Source of the DNA: Lachnospiraceae bacterium
GTDB taxonomy: Bacteria; Bacillota; Clostridia; Lachnospirales; Lachnospiraceae
Direction: 5' to 3'
Assembly: GCA_024399135.1 (NCBI GenBank)
Contig: JAKSHY010000014.1
Coordinates: 1-64,000, forward strand
Length of the DNA: 64,000 bases
In this document: in pieces, positions 54,538 to 64,000 of the stretch
Layout of the letters: every line of letters begins with the position of its first letter
How positions within the stretch are numbered: the first letter of the stretch is position 1
Translations under genes and position numbers: made by a program
Notes under the pieces: model-generated
What the model saw: only the letters and a program-made list of their open reading frames with translations
The model's database searches: none
What the model was told of the DNA's origin: nothing

Positions 54538-55452
54538 TTATTCTCCTTCTATAATAGCCAGCGAAAGTATACCTATGATTACCAAACCGATAAATATATA
54601 CTGCTTAACTGTAAGCTTTTCTTTGAGCACTATTCTTGATAATAGTAATGATACAACACAAACTGAAGAAATAATAGGAGCTGCAATAGCACCATTTCCA
54701 CTCATCGCGAATACATATGTGAACTGACCTGCTGTTTCACATACTGCAGCTAACAGCTTATCCCTTTGCTTCGGCATTTCGAACTTAACCTTTTTAGCCT
54801 TAAGGAAAATGAATATTAGAAGCGCAACGAATGCAAATGACAATTCATAGCTTGTGTTGGCTACTTCTTCAATAGTATCTTCTGTAATTCCAATAAGTGG
54901 ACTTGTTTCTACTTCATCTAAATAGAAAATATCAAGAAAACTTCCAACAGCATCCAAAATAGCGTATAAGAAAGGCATCATAAAAGCGACAATAGCCATT
55001 TTCTTTCCAAGCTTATCACTTCTTTTAGTTGTACCATGTCCTTCTAAGAAACCTACACCTAAAATACCAACAACTATCACAAGAATGGAAATAATACTTG
55101 GAATTTCAAGTACTTCACCTAAAAAAATGACACAAAGAAGTGAGCAGATTGCACCTGATGTATTTTCTATAGGATCTGAAATAGATTCTTCAAGGAATCT
55201 CATTCCAAAATAAGAAAATGCCATCGAAACAATATATAACATTGATACAGGCAAATACTTTAATAAGTTAACAGGATCATATCCTATATCCTGTGTAAGT
55301 AAGGTAAATACAGCATGAAGACCCATAACCAGGCCGACCCATACACATATCTTAAGGTGTGAATACTTCTCCTCTGGAAGAGCACCTTTCTTATAAAATA
55401 ATTCTGCCAAACCCCATAAAAGAGTTGTCGCAATAGTAAACACAAACCACAT
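54538..55452 (-). CDS. EamA/DMT-family membrane transporter
   Basis: About ten membrane helices in 304 residues, in two similar halves. The second half ends SSVCVVSLLLSRIVLKEKLT followed by QYIFIGLVIIGILSL, the usual EamA close. A soluble loop of about 40 residues (FLDIFYLDEVETSPLIGITE) interrupts the middle. Substrate is not known. Confidence 0.85.
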   Translation of the reverse strand: MWFVFTIATTLLWGLAELFYKKGALPEEKYSHLKICVWVGLVMGLHAVFTLLTQDIGYDPVNLLKYLPVSMLYIVSMAFSYFGMRFLEESISDPIENTSGAICSLLCVIFLGEVLEIPSIISILVIVVGILGVGFLEGHGTTKRSDKLGKKMAIVAFMMPFLYAILDAVGSFLDIFYLDEVETSPLIGITEDTIEEVANTSYELSFAFVALLIFIFLKAKKVKFEMPKQRDKLLAAVCETAGQFTYVFAMSGNGAIAAPIISSVCVVSLLLSRIVLKEKLTVKQYIFIGLVIIGILSLAIIEGE

Positions 55453-55474
55453 ATTAATTAATCCCCTTTTTTAA

Positions 55475-55744
55475 TTATAACCAGTCATAGTCTCCACCTG
55501 TTAAGGCAAGACTTAATAATCCATCCATTTTTTCGACTTCTTCTTCGCCTTCAACCATCTGAAGAAGAACTGCATTTTCTTCAATTTTAGGGATTTTATC
55601 ATCTGGTCCGATTTCCATATCAGGAACTTCACCACAATAATGACATACGATTCTAGGCCCAATCTGAAGATCTAAAAATCTGCTGCCACAAGCCTTACAT
55701 TCGTAAAATCCACACATTTGTGTACCATCTGGCACATAAAACAT
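55475..55744 (-). CDS. Small zinc-ribbon protein of unknown function
   Basis: The 89 residues hold two CxxC pairs (CKACGSRF and CHYCGE) spaced like a zinc ribbon and an acidic C-terminal half. It lies 19 bases after the FMN enzyme gene and 22 before the DMT gene, so the four genes from 56651 to 53881 are probably one operon. No known family. Confidence 0.75.
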   Translation of the reverse strand: MFYVPDGTQMCGFYECKACGSRFLDLQIGPRIVCHYCGEVPDMEIGPDDKIPKIEENAVLLQMVEGEEEVEKMDGLLSLALTGGDYDWL

Positions 55745-55763
55745 AGCTTTTACCTCATTTCAT

Positions 55764-56651
55764 TTATTTACAAATATATATGCATTTATCATCTATTTCA
55801 TCAATAGAACGATATCCACACTTCGCCATAACAGACGCCATCTCACAAGTCATGTCATTAATCTTATTAGCAACAGCGTCTTTGCCTTCTTTTAACGGTT
55901 CCATTAACGCTCTTCCAACACATACTGCATCTGCGCCAAGTGCCATGGCTTTAAAAGCATCAAGTCCTGATTCAATACCACAGTCTACGAAGATAGTAAG
56001 CTTTCCTTTAACTACTTCTTTTATTTCCTGAAGAGCAAGAACTGGAGGAACTGAGCAAGGAAGTATTCCATGATGATGTGATACTATGATTCCTGATGCA
56101 CCAATCTCAACACATTTTTTCGCATCTTCTACGCTAAGAACACCTTTAACTACGAATGGAAGTCCATCAGCTGCCTTAACGAAGCTCTCAAGCTCCTTTT
56201 GTGTTTTTGGTCTCATAGGAAGACCTTCAACCACATCATATTTTCCATCCCATCTAAAAGCATGGTCAATATCCATACCCACACCGAACACACCAACTTC
56301 CTTAGCATGTTCAATTCTCTTAAACACATCTTCATTGTTAGCATGAGGCTTAATAATTCTTATGGTAGCAGCACCTGCTGAAGCTATATCATCAATTTCA
56401 CCTTCATAGCTTTCCATTCCACAAAAATTAATAGCATTAGCCTCTTTCGCACCATATGCTAGTTCTCTCATTCCCTTTTCATGTGTTCCATTCATGTGTG
56501 AAAGGGCTGCTGTAGCAATTGGTGTTGAAAATTTTCTTCCGAATATTGTTGTTTCCATATTAGGAAGATCTGAATCTATATAGCGTGATTTTAATAAGAT
56601 ACTGTCATAGTATCTTCTGGTAATTTCATTAGAATCTGAAGCATTAGACAC
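55764..56651 (-). CDS. FMN-dependent alpha-hydroxy-acid dehydrogenase/oxidase-like protein
   Basis: A TIM-barrel FMN protein (295 residues, shorter than lactate oxidase). It has YYDSILLKSRYID, FSTPIATAALSHM, LPFVVKGVLSVEDAKKCVEI, GIIVSHHHGILPC where VSNHGGR is usual, and VDCGIESGLDAFKAMALGA. The changed catalytic loop means its substrate need not be lactate or glycolate. It heads a small operon with a GGAGG site. Confidence 0.8.
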   Translation of the reverse strand: MSNASDSNEITRRYYDSILLKSRYIDSDLPNMETTIFGRKFSTPIATAALSHMNGTHEKGMRELAYGAKEANAINFCGMESYEGEIDDIASAGAATIRIIKPHANNEDVFKRIEHAKEVGVFGVGMDIDHAFRWDGKYDVVEGLPMRPKTQKELESFVKAADGLPFVVKGVLSVEDAKKCVEIGASGIIVSHHHGILPCSVPPVLALQEIKEVVKGKLTIFVDCGIESGLDAFKAMALGADAVCVGRALMEPLKEGKDAVANKINDMTCEMASVMAKCGYRSIDEIDDKCIYICK

Positions 56652-56689
56652 CTTTTTTCCTCCTATAATGAAAGTCTGTTGTATAAAAA

Positions 56690-56718
56690 ACTTCTATGCA
56701 ATTATAATGCATAGAAGC
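56690..56718 (-). terminator. Terminator of the fatty-acid operon
   Basis: On the minus strand CTTCTATGCA and TGCATAGAAG pair around a 7-base loop, followed by TTTTTTATAC. It closes the run that starts beyond the window edge. Confidence 0.85.
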
Positions 56719-56736
56719 CTTCCTTTACTAGTCATT

Positions 56737-57180
56737 TTATATATCTTGTGGATTAAAATAATCATCCAGCTTTATTAAACACTTGTATAAAACTCTCTTT
56801 TCATCCTCATCTAATCCACCAACTACTGCTCTTATCATCTGCTTGTGAAAATCTCTGTGATGAAAGAAAGCCTTTCGACCTCGTTCTGTCAGCGTAATAA
56901 GCACTACTCTTCTATCATCCTCACTTCTGGTTCTTATTACATAACCCTTCTTCTCAAGACCATTCATATTAGTCGTAAGTGTTCCAACAGTAACTGAAAG
57001 TCTTTTAGCTATCTCGGACATATTACGTGGCTTGTCAATTCCAACAGCTTCCAATATATGCATATCGTTGTTAGATATATCTTTGTATTCTTCTGTAATA
57101 ACAGCCTGCGATTCAACGCTCATAACCTGATTAAACAAATTAACAAGCATCTCATTGAGACCTTTTGAACGATTTCCCAT
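56737..57180 (-). CDS. fabT: MarR-family regulator, FabT-like
   Basis: The 147-residue protein is a MarR winged helix (KPRNMSEIAKRLSVTVGTLT, GYVIRTRSEDDRRVVLITLT). Its place as the last gene of a fatty-acid synthesis operon, 7 bases after fabH, is where related organisms have a FabT-type repressor. FabT in streptococci responds to acyl-ACP; the same is inferred here. No operator was identified in this window. Confidence 0.8.
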   Translation of the reverse strand: MGNRSKGLNEMLVNLFNQVMSVESQAVITEEYKDISNNDMHILEAVGIDKPRNMSEIAKRLSVTVGTLTTNMNGLEKKGYVIRTRSEDDRRVVLITLTERGRKAFFHHRDFHKQMIRAVVGGLDEDEKRVLYKCLIKLDDYFNPQDI

Positions 57181-57187
57181 TTTCTTC

Positions 57188-58156
57188 CTATAATGTAATA
57201 ACTGATGCGCCGTATGTTAATCCGGCACCAAATCCTGATAAAACTAATGTCTGTCCCTTCTTTACTGTTCCATTCTTAATACTCTCATCAAGAAGAACTG
57301 GAATAGCAGCTGATGACATATTACCAACATGTTCCACATTAGTTGGGAACTTACTAAGATCTTCCTTTAATCTCTTGGAAATTCCTTCTATAATTCTTGC
57401 ATTAGCCTGATGAAGAACATAATAATCTATATTTTCCTTCGCAACATTAGCCTTTTCCAATAATTCCTCAATACATGCTGAAACCTGTCTTACAGCGAAC
57501 TGGAAAATCTCTCTTCCATCCATCCACACATATTTCTTCATAAGCTCTTCTTTATGAAGAGGATTGTCCAAATCTCTAAGTCCACAGGTTAATACCATTC
57601 CCTTGCTTCCGTTAGCATATTGAACGAACTTGTAATTATCAGGTAACTCATTGTTAGCCTCAACATATACAGCGCCCGCTCCATCACCGAATAAAATACA
57701 TGTTCCTCTGTCTGTCCAGTCAATAATCTTAGATAAAACTTCAGCTCCAATAATGACTGCGTTTTTATATAATCCAGAAGAAAAATATGAGTATGCAGTA
57801 TTCAATGCAAATAAGAAACCAGAACATGCCGCATTCAAATCAAATGCTACTGCCTTGCTGGCTCCAATTTCTGCCTGAACCTGACATGCAACACATGGAA
57901 GTGCAAGCTCTGGAGAACATGTAGCAACTATAATAAGTTCAACATCTTCTGCACTCTTGCCTGCTGCATCCAATGCTTTTTTAGCAGCATCTGTTGCTAA
58001 AGATGCAACTGTTTCGCCTGTAGATACATGTCTTTGGGCAATACCAGTTCTTTCTTTTACCCATTCATCTGTTGTTTCAACAATACTTTCTAACTGCTTA
58101 TTAGTTAATACTTCCTTTGGCAGGGCACTTCCTGTTCCTAAGATTTGCAAATTCAT
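57188..58156 (-). CDS. fabH: 3-oxoacyl-ACP synthase III
   Basis: The active-site Cys in AFDLNAACSGFLFALN, His in YYVLHQANARIIEGI and Asn in VEHVGNMSSAAIP are all present in 322 residues, along with TTDEWVKERTGIAQR. It joins acetyl-CoA to malonyl-ACP to start each fatty acid. It overlaps the FabK-like gene by one base. Confidence 0.93.
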   Translation of the reverse strand: MNLQILGTGSALPKEVLTNKQLESIVETTDEWVKERTGIAQRHVSTGETVASLATDAAKKALDAAGKSAEDVELIIVATCSPELALPCVACQVQAEIGASKAVAFDLNAACSGFLFALNTAYSYFSSGLYKNAVIIGAEVLSKIIDWTDRGTCILFGDGAGAVYVEANNELPDNYKFVQYANGSKGMVLTCGLRDLDNPLHKEELMKKYVWMDGREIFQFAVRQVSACIEELLEKANVAKENIDYYVLHQANARIIEGISKRLKEDLSKFPTNVEHVGNMSSAAIPVLLDESIKNGTVKKGQTLVLSGFGAGLTYGASVITL

Positions 58157-59190
58157 TATGCAAACTCCTCCATTATTTCTCTGACTGTTTCAATTTTCTT
58201 ACATCTGTAGGCGTTGCTGCCACAGAAAATCAAACCTTCTTCTATCTTTCCCTTAACGGCATTAATAAGTGCTTCTGTAATACAGAATGGCGCATTGGCA
58301 ACATTACAGGTCTTAACACACTGTCTGCAGCCTCTCATGAATCTTTCACCTGATCTTACTCTGTCAATAAAAGCATTATGAATTGCTCTTCCTGGCAGAC
58401 CTACAGGACTTTTTATGATTACAATATCTTCTTTCGTAGCATCAATATATGCCTGCTTAAATCTCTCATCAGCATCACATTCTTCGGTAGTTACGAATCT
58501 GGTAGCAAGCTGAACACCATCTGCTCCTAATGCCTTATAGTGCTCCATATCTTCTCTTTCGAATATTCCACCAGCTACAATTACTGGTATCTTACTCATT
58601 ACATTCTCCAGTGATTTAACATAATCAATGATACTAACTATCTCTTCGTCATACTTTTCCTTAGTAAGAGTTCCAATCTCTTCTTTCGAAAAGCCAAGAT
58701 GTCCACCTGCCATAGGTCCTTCAATTATTACAGCGTCAGGATATCTTTGATATTTTTTCTGCCAGTATCTTACCAGTATATCGAGAGCTTTCTTACTTGA
58801 TACTATCGGAATTATCTTAACATCAGATCCTTCAACTAACTGAGGTAAATCCATTGGCATTCCGGCTCCTGATATAATAACGTCTATTCCTGCTTCAACT
58901 GATGCCTTAACATAGTCCTCGTATCTTCTGGTGGCAACCATAATGTTAACTCCCAGTACACCACCTTCAGCTATATCTCTGGCTTTTTTAATTTCTTCTT
59001 TTAATGCTATTAAGTTAGTTTCAATAGGATTAGTCAAAAACTCTGGTTTTCTAAATCCTATCTGGGCTGTAGATATAACTCCTAAACCACCTGCTTTCGC
59101 AACTGCACCTGCAAGCTTTGAAAGACTTACTCCTACTCCCATACCTCCCTGAAATACAGGGATTTTAATCAATAAATCTTTTATTTTCAT
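58156..59190 (-). CDS. fabK: FabK-like enoyl-ACP reductase/nitronate monooxygenase-family flavoprotein
   Basis: A TIM-barrel FMN protein of 344 residues: IPVFQGGMGVGVSLSKLAGA, VIISGAGMPMDLPQ, GPMAGGHLGFSKEE, VIVAGGIFEREDM, GADGVQLATRF. It belongs to the FabK/NPD family; the fab operon setting favours enoyl-ACP reduction, as no FabI or FabV gene is seen. A cysteine-rich part near residues 290-308 (CRQCVKTCNVANAPFC) is absent from classical short FabK proteins, so the exact reaction is less certain. Confidence 0.75.
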   Translation of the reverse strand: MKIKDLLIKIPVFQGGMGVGVSLSKLAGAVAKAGGLGVISTAQIGFRKPEFLTNPIETNLIALKEEIKKARDIAEGGVLGVNIMVATRRYEDYVKASVEAGIDVIISGAGMPMDLPQLVEGSDVKIIPIVSSKKALDILVRYWQKKYQRYPDAVIIEGPMAGGHLGFSKEEIGTLTKEKYDEEIVSIIDYVKSLENVMSKIPVIVAGGIFEREDMEHYKALGADGVQLATRFVTTEECDADERFKQAYIDATKEDIVIIKSPVGLPGRAIHNAFIDRVRSGERFMRGCRQCVKTCNVANAPFCITEALINAVKGKIEEGLIFCGSNAYRCKKIETVREIMEEFA

Positions 59191-59199
59191 TCTTACTTC

Positions 59200-60969
59200 C
59201 TAGAACGCGCGGAATCTGTCATATCGCTCGTCCATTATTTCTTTCTTGGTCTTTCCTTCATATTTGGCTAAGAACTCACAGATATGTTCCTTTAAGTATC
59301 CACCGATTGCTTCCTTGGTTACATCTGTTGCTCCGCCAAATTCTGGAATTACCTCATCAATTACATTAAGAGCCTTAAGATCCTGTGCTGTAATTTTCAT
59401 TACTTCACTCGCTTCTTCAGCTCTTGAAGAATCCTTCCAGAGAATTGATGCGAATCCTTCCGGAGAAAGAATAGAATATGTTGAATTCTCCAGCATCCAT
59501 ACTTCGTTACCAACCGCAGTAGCTAAAGCTCCACCACTTCCTCCTTCACCAATTAGAATGCATAATACAGGAACTGTAAGTGCAGACATCTCGAGAAGAT
59601 TTCTCGCAATACTCTCACCCATTCCTCTTTCTTCTGCTTCAATTCCAGGATATGCTCCAGGAGTATTAACGAAACATACGATAGGTCTGTTAAACTTCTC
59701 TGCCTGCTTCATTAATCTTAAAGCTTTTCTATATCCTTCAGGCATTGGCATACCGAAGTTACGCTTCTTGCACTCTTGCATATCACGTCCCTTATGGTCT
59801 GCAATAACCGTTACAGGCTGACTTCCTATGAATCCAATACCACCTACGATAGCAGGATCATCTCTAAATCCTCTGTCACCATGCGCCTCTACGAAGATGT
59901 CAAAAATAACCTCCATATAATCAAGTGCAGATAATCTGTCAATACTTCTTACTGTCTTAACCTTGTCCCATGCAGATAATGGCATAGACAATGCTGCTCT
60001 TTCCTTCGCAATTTCAGAAGGTTCTGGGAAAACAACTGTTTCTCCGAAATTGTCATACTTACCTTCCTTGCACTTATGAGCTTTAACTAAGAAATAAATT
60101 ATTTTCTTAAGATTCTTTCTCTTAACGATTCCATCAATGAAGCCATGCTCTAACAAAAACTCTGCTGTCTGGAATCCTTCTGGTAATTCCTGTCCGATAG
60201 TCTGCTTGATAACTCTAGGTCCTGCGAATCCAATAAGGGCACCCGGCTCAGCCATGATAACATCGCCAAGCATGGCGAAACTTGCTGTAACTCCTCCAGT
60301 TGTAGGATCTGTCAGTATAGGACAATAGAATCCACCTGCTTCTCCAAGACGCTTAATAGCTGCTGAAGTCTTAGCCATCTGCATTAGCGAAATAATACCT
60401 TCCTGCATTCTCGCACCACCTGAACAGCAGAACAAAAATACAGGTAATTTCTTTTCAGCTGCCATTTCGATAGCCTTAGTAATCTTCTCTCCAACAACAT
60501 GACCCATGCTGGACATCATGAATCTTGAATCACATACACCTAATACTATGTCTTCGCCGAAAACCTTACATTCACCTATTGTTACAGCTTCATCAAGACC
60601 TGTTTTTTCCTTTGCTTCCTTAATTTTTTCAACATAACCTTCAAAATTTAAAGGATTCTTAATTTCTGTTTCTGAGAACCACTGTTTAAAGGTTTTAGGG
60701 TCCGCAACCATTTTTATTCTGTTAGATACTTTTACTCTGAAATATCCACCACATTCATAACAAATATATTTGTTACGAACAACACGGCTCTGGCTGAGCA
60801 TCTTACCACATTTGGTACACTTGACCTGTGCTTCTTCCTTAGAAGGCTCTTCGCTTTTTATAAGCTCTTCTTCCTTCTTTTCTTCATCCTTGTTAAGTCC
60901 AAAAGAAGCATCTTTATTACCTGAAATATCTGGAAACCTTCTTATATGAGGCATCTTTGGAAACTTCAT
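59200..60969 (-). CDS. accDA: Acetyl-CoA carboxylase carboxyltransferase, beta-alpha fusion
   Basis: In 589 residues the N-terminus is AccD with a zinc ribbon ([10 protein letters not shown]...CYECGGYF) and the carboxyltransferase core ([37 protein letters not shown]). From about 300 it is AccA ([51 protein letters not shown]). Separate subunits in most bacteria are one chain here. It moves the carboxyl group from biotin to acetyl-CoA. accB and accC must lie outside this window. Confidence 0.93.
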   Translation of the reverse strand: MKFPKMPHIRRFPDISGNKDASFGLNKDEEKKEEELIKSEEPSKEEAQVKCTKCGKMLSQSRVVRNKYICYECGGYFRVKVSNRIKMVADPKTFKQWFSETEIKNPLNFEGYVEKIKEAKEKTGLDEAVTIGECKVFGEDIVLGVCDSRFMMSSMGHVVGEKITKAIEMAAEKKLPVFLFCCSGGARMQEGIISLMQMAKTSAAIKRLGEAGGFYCPILTDPTTGGVTASFAMLGDVIMAEPGALIGFAGPRVIKQTIGQELPEGFQTAEFLLEHGFIDGIVKRKNLKKIIYFLVKAHKCKEGKYDNFGETVVFPEPSEIAKERAALSMPLSAWDKVKTVRSIDRLSALDYMEVIFDIFVEAHGDRGFRDDPAIVGGIGFIGSQPVTVIADHKGRDMQECKKRNFGMPMPEGYRKALRLMKQAEKFNRPIVCFVNTPGAYPGIEAEERGMGESIARNLLEMSALTVPVLCILIGEGGSGGALATAVGNEVWMLENSTYSILSPEGFASILWKDSSRAEEASEVMKITAQDLKALNVIDEVIPEFGGATDVTKEAIGGYLKEHICEFLAKYEGKTKKEIMDERYDRFRAF

Positions 60970-60990
60970 AACTTTCTCCTTACCCTCTCA

Positions 60991-61419
60991 TTAACCTATT
61001 GCGAATGTAAGATCTGCTTCTGCAACCTTTTTTCCATCAACTGTTGCAACTGCGTGACCCATTCCAATTGGTCCTTTTACCTTAGTAATACTTGTTTCAA
61101 GCATTAATACATCACCTGGTGTAACTTTTTTCTTAAAACGAGCCTTATCTATTCCGGCAAAATATGCTGTTTTTCCCTGAAGCTCTGGCATATTAAGCAT
61201 AGCAACTGCTCCAACCTGAGCTAACGCTTCAATAATTAATACACCTGGCATAACAGGATTGCCTGGAAAATGACCTGCAAAATATGGTTCATTCATACTT
61301 ACACATTTTTTTCCAACTGCCCTGACACCTACTTCTAACTCTTCAATAGTATCGATAAGTAAAAATGGATGTCTATGTGGAATAATATTCATAATCTCTG
61401 CGGTTGTATAAACTGACAT
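60991..61419 (-). CDS. fabZ: 3-hydroxyacyl-ACP dehydratase
   Basis: [20 protein letters not shown] with the catalytic His, and [19 protein letters not shown] with the catalytic Glu, identify FabZ. ATG at 61417-61419 is preferred over an upstream GTG because AAAGGTGG lies 6 bases before it. It follows fabF by about 30 bases. Confidence 0.93.
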   Translation of the reverse strand: MSVYTTAEIMNIIPHRHPFLLIDTIEELEVGVRAVGKKCVSMNEPYFAGHFPGNPVMPGVLIIEALAQVGAVAMLNMPELQGKTAYFAGIDKARFKKKVTPGDVLMLETSITKVKGPIGMGHAVATVDGKKVAEADLTFAIG

Positions 61420-61449
61420 TTCTACCACCTTTCATATCTTTGTACTAAA

Positions 61450-62685
61450 TTAATCAGTATATTTTCCTAATAATAAGCTTGCATTATGTCCGCCAAAGCC
61501 AAGTGAATTAGATAAAGCATATGGAACATCTTCTTCATAGCTTTGCATACAATAATTTAAGTCCATTTCCTCTTCACATTCTTTAAGTCCAACTGTACGG
61601 TGGATGAATCCATTTTCTATTTCTTTGACACAAGCAACGAACTCAACAGCTCCTGCTGCTCCAAGCAAATGTCCTACCATAGACTTAGTTGAGTTAATCT
61701 TAATATCCTTAGCATGATCACCAAAAGCAATCTTGATGGCTCTTGTTTCGAAAAGGTCGTTGTGATGTGTACTCGTTCCATGAGCATTGATATATGTTAA
61801 ATCTTCTTTAGCAACATTTCCGTCCTTTAATGCATTAAGCATAGCTGTTGCTGCGCCCATGCCGTCTTCTGCAGGAGAAGTAATATGGAATGCATCTGAT
61901 GAGCAGCCATATCCTAAAACTTCAGCATATATCTTGGCGCCACGAGCCTTAGCATGCTCAAGCTCTTCTAAAATAACAACACCAGAACCTTCACCCATTA
62001 CGAATCCGTTTCTGTCTTTGTCGAATGGAATTGAACAACGCTCAGGATCTTCACTGGCTGAAAGAGCTGTAAGTGATGAGAATCCTGCGATACCTAAAGG
62101 TGTTACACATGCTTCCGTTCCACCAGCTACCATAATGTCAGCATCTCCATACTGGATAGTTCTAAAGGCTTCACCAATTGAGTTGGTTCCTGTAGCACAT
62201 GCTGTAACAACATTTAAGCTTTTTCCCTTTAAGCCAAAGGCAATACTTACATTACCTGCTGCCATATTGGAAATCATTAATGGAACGAATAATGGGCCAA
62301 CCTTTGAAGGTCCCTTTTCGATTAATCTTGAATGCTCTCGTTCATTAGCCTGCAAACTACCAGTACCACTACCGATAGCACATCCTACTCTGTATGGGTC
62401 TTCCTTTTCCATATCAATTTTGGCATCTTCAATAGCTTCCTTAGCTGCAGCTACAGCATACTGACAGAACGCTTCCATTCTTCTTGCTGTTTTTTTGTCC
62501 ATATAATCTTCTGGATTAAAATCCTTAACTTCTGCTGCAACCTTACATTTATAGTCTGTTGTATCGAATGCCTTAATAAAGTCAAAACCGATTTTTTCTT
62601 CTTTAACGGACTTCCAGAATGCATCAACTCCATTACCAATTGGTGTGATTGCTCCAAGTCCTGTTACTACTACCCTCTTTTTCAT
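61450..62685 (-). CDS. fabF: 3-oxoacyl-ACP synthase II
   Basis: The start MKKRVVVTGLGAITPIG follows GGAGG by 9 bases and overlaps the fabG stop (ATGA); a longer frame to 62709 overlaps fabG needlessly. Active-site Cys (VVTACATGTNS) and both His (INAHGTSTHHND, STKSMVGHLLGAAGA) are present. It elongates acyl-ACP by two carbons. Confidence 0.95.
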   Translation of the reverse strand: MKKRVVVTGLGAITPIGNGVDAFWKSVKEEKIGFDFIKAFDTTDYKCKVAAEVKDFNPEDYMDKKTARRMEAFCQYAVAAAKEAIEDAKIDMEKEDPYRVGCAIGSGTGSLQANEREHSRLIEKGPSKVGPLFVPLMISNMAAGNVSIAFGLKGKSLNVVTACATGTNSIGEAFRTIQYGDADIMVAGGTEACVTPLGIAGFSSLTALSASEDPERCSIPFDKDRNGFVMGEGSGVVILEELEHAKARGAKIYAEVLGYGCSSDAFHITSPAEDGMGAATAMLNALKDGNVAKEDLTYINAHGTSTHHNDLFETRAIKIAFGDHAKDIKINSTKSMVGHLLGAAGAVEFVACVKEIENGFIHRTVGLKECEEEMDLNYCMQSYEEDVPYALSNSLGFGGHNASLLLGKYTD

Positions 62686-63437
62686 ATTGCCATTCCTCCA
62701 TCTACACAAATTACCTGACCAGTGATGTAGTTCGCATTGTCACTGGCAAGGAATACTACTGCATTCGCAATATCTTTTGCCTCACCTATTCTTCCTAATG
62801 GAATAGATTCTTTAGCCTTAGCCATCGCTTCTTCAGGCAAAGCCTCTGTCATTTCTGTTGCTACGAAACCTGGTGCAACAGCATTAACACATACATTTCT
62901 GCTACTAAGCTCTCTTGCAATACTCTTGGTTAGACCAATCAGTCCAGCCTTTGATGCTGAGTAGTTAGCCTGACCTGCATTTCCTAATACACCAGAAACG
63001 GATGAAATGTTAATGATTTTTCCCCCTCTTAGCTTTAAGAAATTCTTCGACAAATGCTTAATTGTGTTGAAGGCTCCCTTTAAGTTAATATTTAATACAT
63101 CATCATAATCTTTTTCTGTCATTCTAAGAATGAGATTGTCTCTGGTAATACCAGCGTTATTAACGAGAATATCTACCTTCGAATGTTCTTTCAGAATCAT
63201 AGCCACCATCTCCTCACATGCACTATAATCTGAAACATCACATTTATAGGCATATGCCTTCTGACCAAATCCCTCTATTTCTTTAACGACTTCCATAGCT
63301 CTTTGCTCTGAGCCATTATAGTTAATAATTACGTCTGCTCCGTTCTTTGCAAGTTCAAGAGCTATAGCCTTTCCTATACCTCTTCCGCCACCTGTAACTA
63401 AAGCGATTTTTCCTTCCAAAAGTAAATTATTCTGCAT
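62682..63437 (-). CDS. fabG: 3-oxoacyl-ACP reductase
   Basis: An SDR enzyme of 251 residues: VTGGGRGIGKAIALELAKNG, DILVNNAGITRDNLILRMTE, INISSVSGVLGNAGQANYSA (Ser and Tyr-x3-Lys) and NYITGQVICVDGGMAI. It reduces 3-oxoacyl-ACP with NADPH. It lies 23 bases after fabD. Confidence 0.95.
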   Translation of the reverse strand: MQNNLLLEGKIALVTGGGRGIGKAIALELAKNGADVIINYNGSEQRAMEVVKEIEGFGQKAYAYKCDVSDYSACEEMVAMILKEHSKVDILVNNAGITRDNLILRMTEKDYDDVLNINLKGAFNTIKHLSKNFLKLRGGKIINISSVSGVLGNAGQANYSASKAGLIGLTKSIARELSSRNVCVNAVAPGFVATEMTEALPEEAMAKAKESIPLGRIGEAKDIANAVVFLASDNANYITGQVICVDGGMAI

Positions 63438-63460
63438 AAATATATCCTCTATCTTACCTA

Positions 63461-64000
63461 TTACAATAATGCATTAAGCTTTTCTAAATCTTCTACTGTA
63501 GCAATGTTGATTACTTCAAGCTCTTTATCTGTTTTCTTAACGAAACCAGCAAGTGTTTTTCCTGGTCCAATTTCAACAAATGTTGTAACACCTAATTCCT
63601 TTAATAAGAGAATTGTTTCTCTAAAACGAACCTGGGAACAAACCTGATTAGCAAGAAGCTCTTTAATCAAGGATTTGTCTTCAATAACTTCAGCATTTAC
63701 GTTACTGATATAAGGCACTTTAATATCCTTAATCTCAACGTTCTTAAGTTCATCTCGAAGCTGATCTGCTGCATTCTTTAAAAGTGCTGAATGGAAAGGA
63801 CCACTTACCTTTAACTGAATACATCTTTTAGCTCCTGCTTCTGTAAGCTTCTCACCAGCCTTTAATACTGCAGCTTCTTCGCCTGTAATAACTATCTGTC
63901 CTGGACAGTTATCATTAGCTATCGAAACAATTCCTTCTGTTTCTTCACAAATCTTAGCGATAGTATCAGCATCAAGTCCAAGTACTGCCATCATAGCACC
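63461..64000 (-). CDS. fabD: Malonyl-CoA-ACP transacylase, C-terminal part (cut by window edge)
   Basis: The visible 179 codons begin inside GAMMAVLGLD and include IVSIANDNCPGQIVITGEEA, CIQLKVSGPFHSALLKNAAD with the catalytic His, and TTFVEIGPGKTLAGFVKKTD. The GHSxG serine motif lies beyond position 64000. It moves malonyl from CoA to ACP and is the first visible gene of the operon. Confidence 0.9.
   Translation of the reverse strand, partial: GAMMAVLGLDADTIAKICEETEGIVSIANDNCPGQIVITGEEAAVLKAGEKLTEAGAKRCIQLKVSGPFHSALLKNAADQLRDELKNVEIKDIKVPYISNVNAEVIEDKSLIKELLANQVCSQVRFRETILLLKELGVTTFVEIGPGKTLAGFVKKTDKELEVINIATVEDLEKLNALL

Overview
The window is AT-rich, low-GC Firmicute chromosome, most likely from a Lachnospiraceae-type Clostridia. 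The evidence is family-level resemblance of the proteins, strong AGGAGG-type ribosome binding sites, fused AccD-AccA and AroE-AroK proteins, a FabK-like fatty-acid operon with a MarR/FabT-type regulator, and YesM/YesN-type sensor systems. The species cannot be named from this sequence alone.

Region 1 (about 1-15,200) is an accessory, defence-like island read entirely on the minus strand. Its left end holds wreckage: a frameshifted cas2, the 3' tail of a cas1, and an orphaned C-terminal piece of an RlmD-type RNA methyltransferase. Next come a macro-domain protein and an Abi_2/AbiF-type HEPN protein. A promoter-hairpin-terminator unit lies directly downstream of the Abi gene and looks like a small structured RNA gene. 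The rest is a tight cassette of four genes: a small helix-turn-helix protein, a RecD-like helicase with a C-terminal nuclease-like domain, a sacsin-type ATPase fused to a UPF1-like helicase, and a TOTE-type primase-helicase-PLD protein. The cassette has one strong promoter whose 17-bp spacer is almost entirely a palindrome, so self-repression by the small HTH protein is the obvious hypothesis. This cassette is the best candidate for a poorly described system.

Region 2 (15,200-30,650) is housekeeping and sugar sensing. It contains rlmD, a YhaM-type nuclease, an HtrA-like protein that has lost its protease residues, and a TSCPD protein. A YtfQ-YtfR-YtfT-YjfF-like sugar ABC transporter follows. 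It is flanked by a divergent GntR/sugar-sensor repressor and by a three-part signalling set (membrane-anchored sugar-binding protein, YesM kinase, YesN regulator). A plus-strand glycosyltransferase closes the region.

Region 3 (30,640-44,100) looks like one long minus-strand transcription unit. It starts with tyrosine/chorismate synthesis (tyrA, DAHP synthase, aroB, aroA, aroC, aroE-aroK fusion, aroQ). It then runs without a gap into cell-surface genes: YfhO-like, CotH, VTC domain, DUF4956 and a YdjC/ChbG deacetylase.

Region 4 (44,100-55,750) is mixed: an ECF sigma factor with its probable anti-sigma and a vWA lipoprotein, trmB, a D,D-carboxypeptidase, tRNA-Pro(CGG), an unusual PTPS/QueD-like protein without the catalytic cysteine, two lipoproteins, a secreted transglutaminase-like protein, a YbaK deacylase, a polysaccharide deacetylase, a DMT transporter and a small zinc-ribbon protein.

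Region 5 (55,760-64,000) is an FMN-dependent dehydrogenase followed by the fatty-acid synthesis operon, read leftwards: fabD (cut by the window edge), fabG, fabF, fabZ, accDA, fabK-like, fabH and marR/fabT-like, ending at a clear terminator. acpP, accB and accC are not among these genes.
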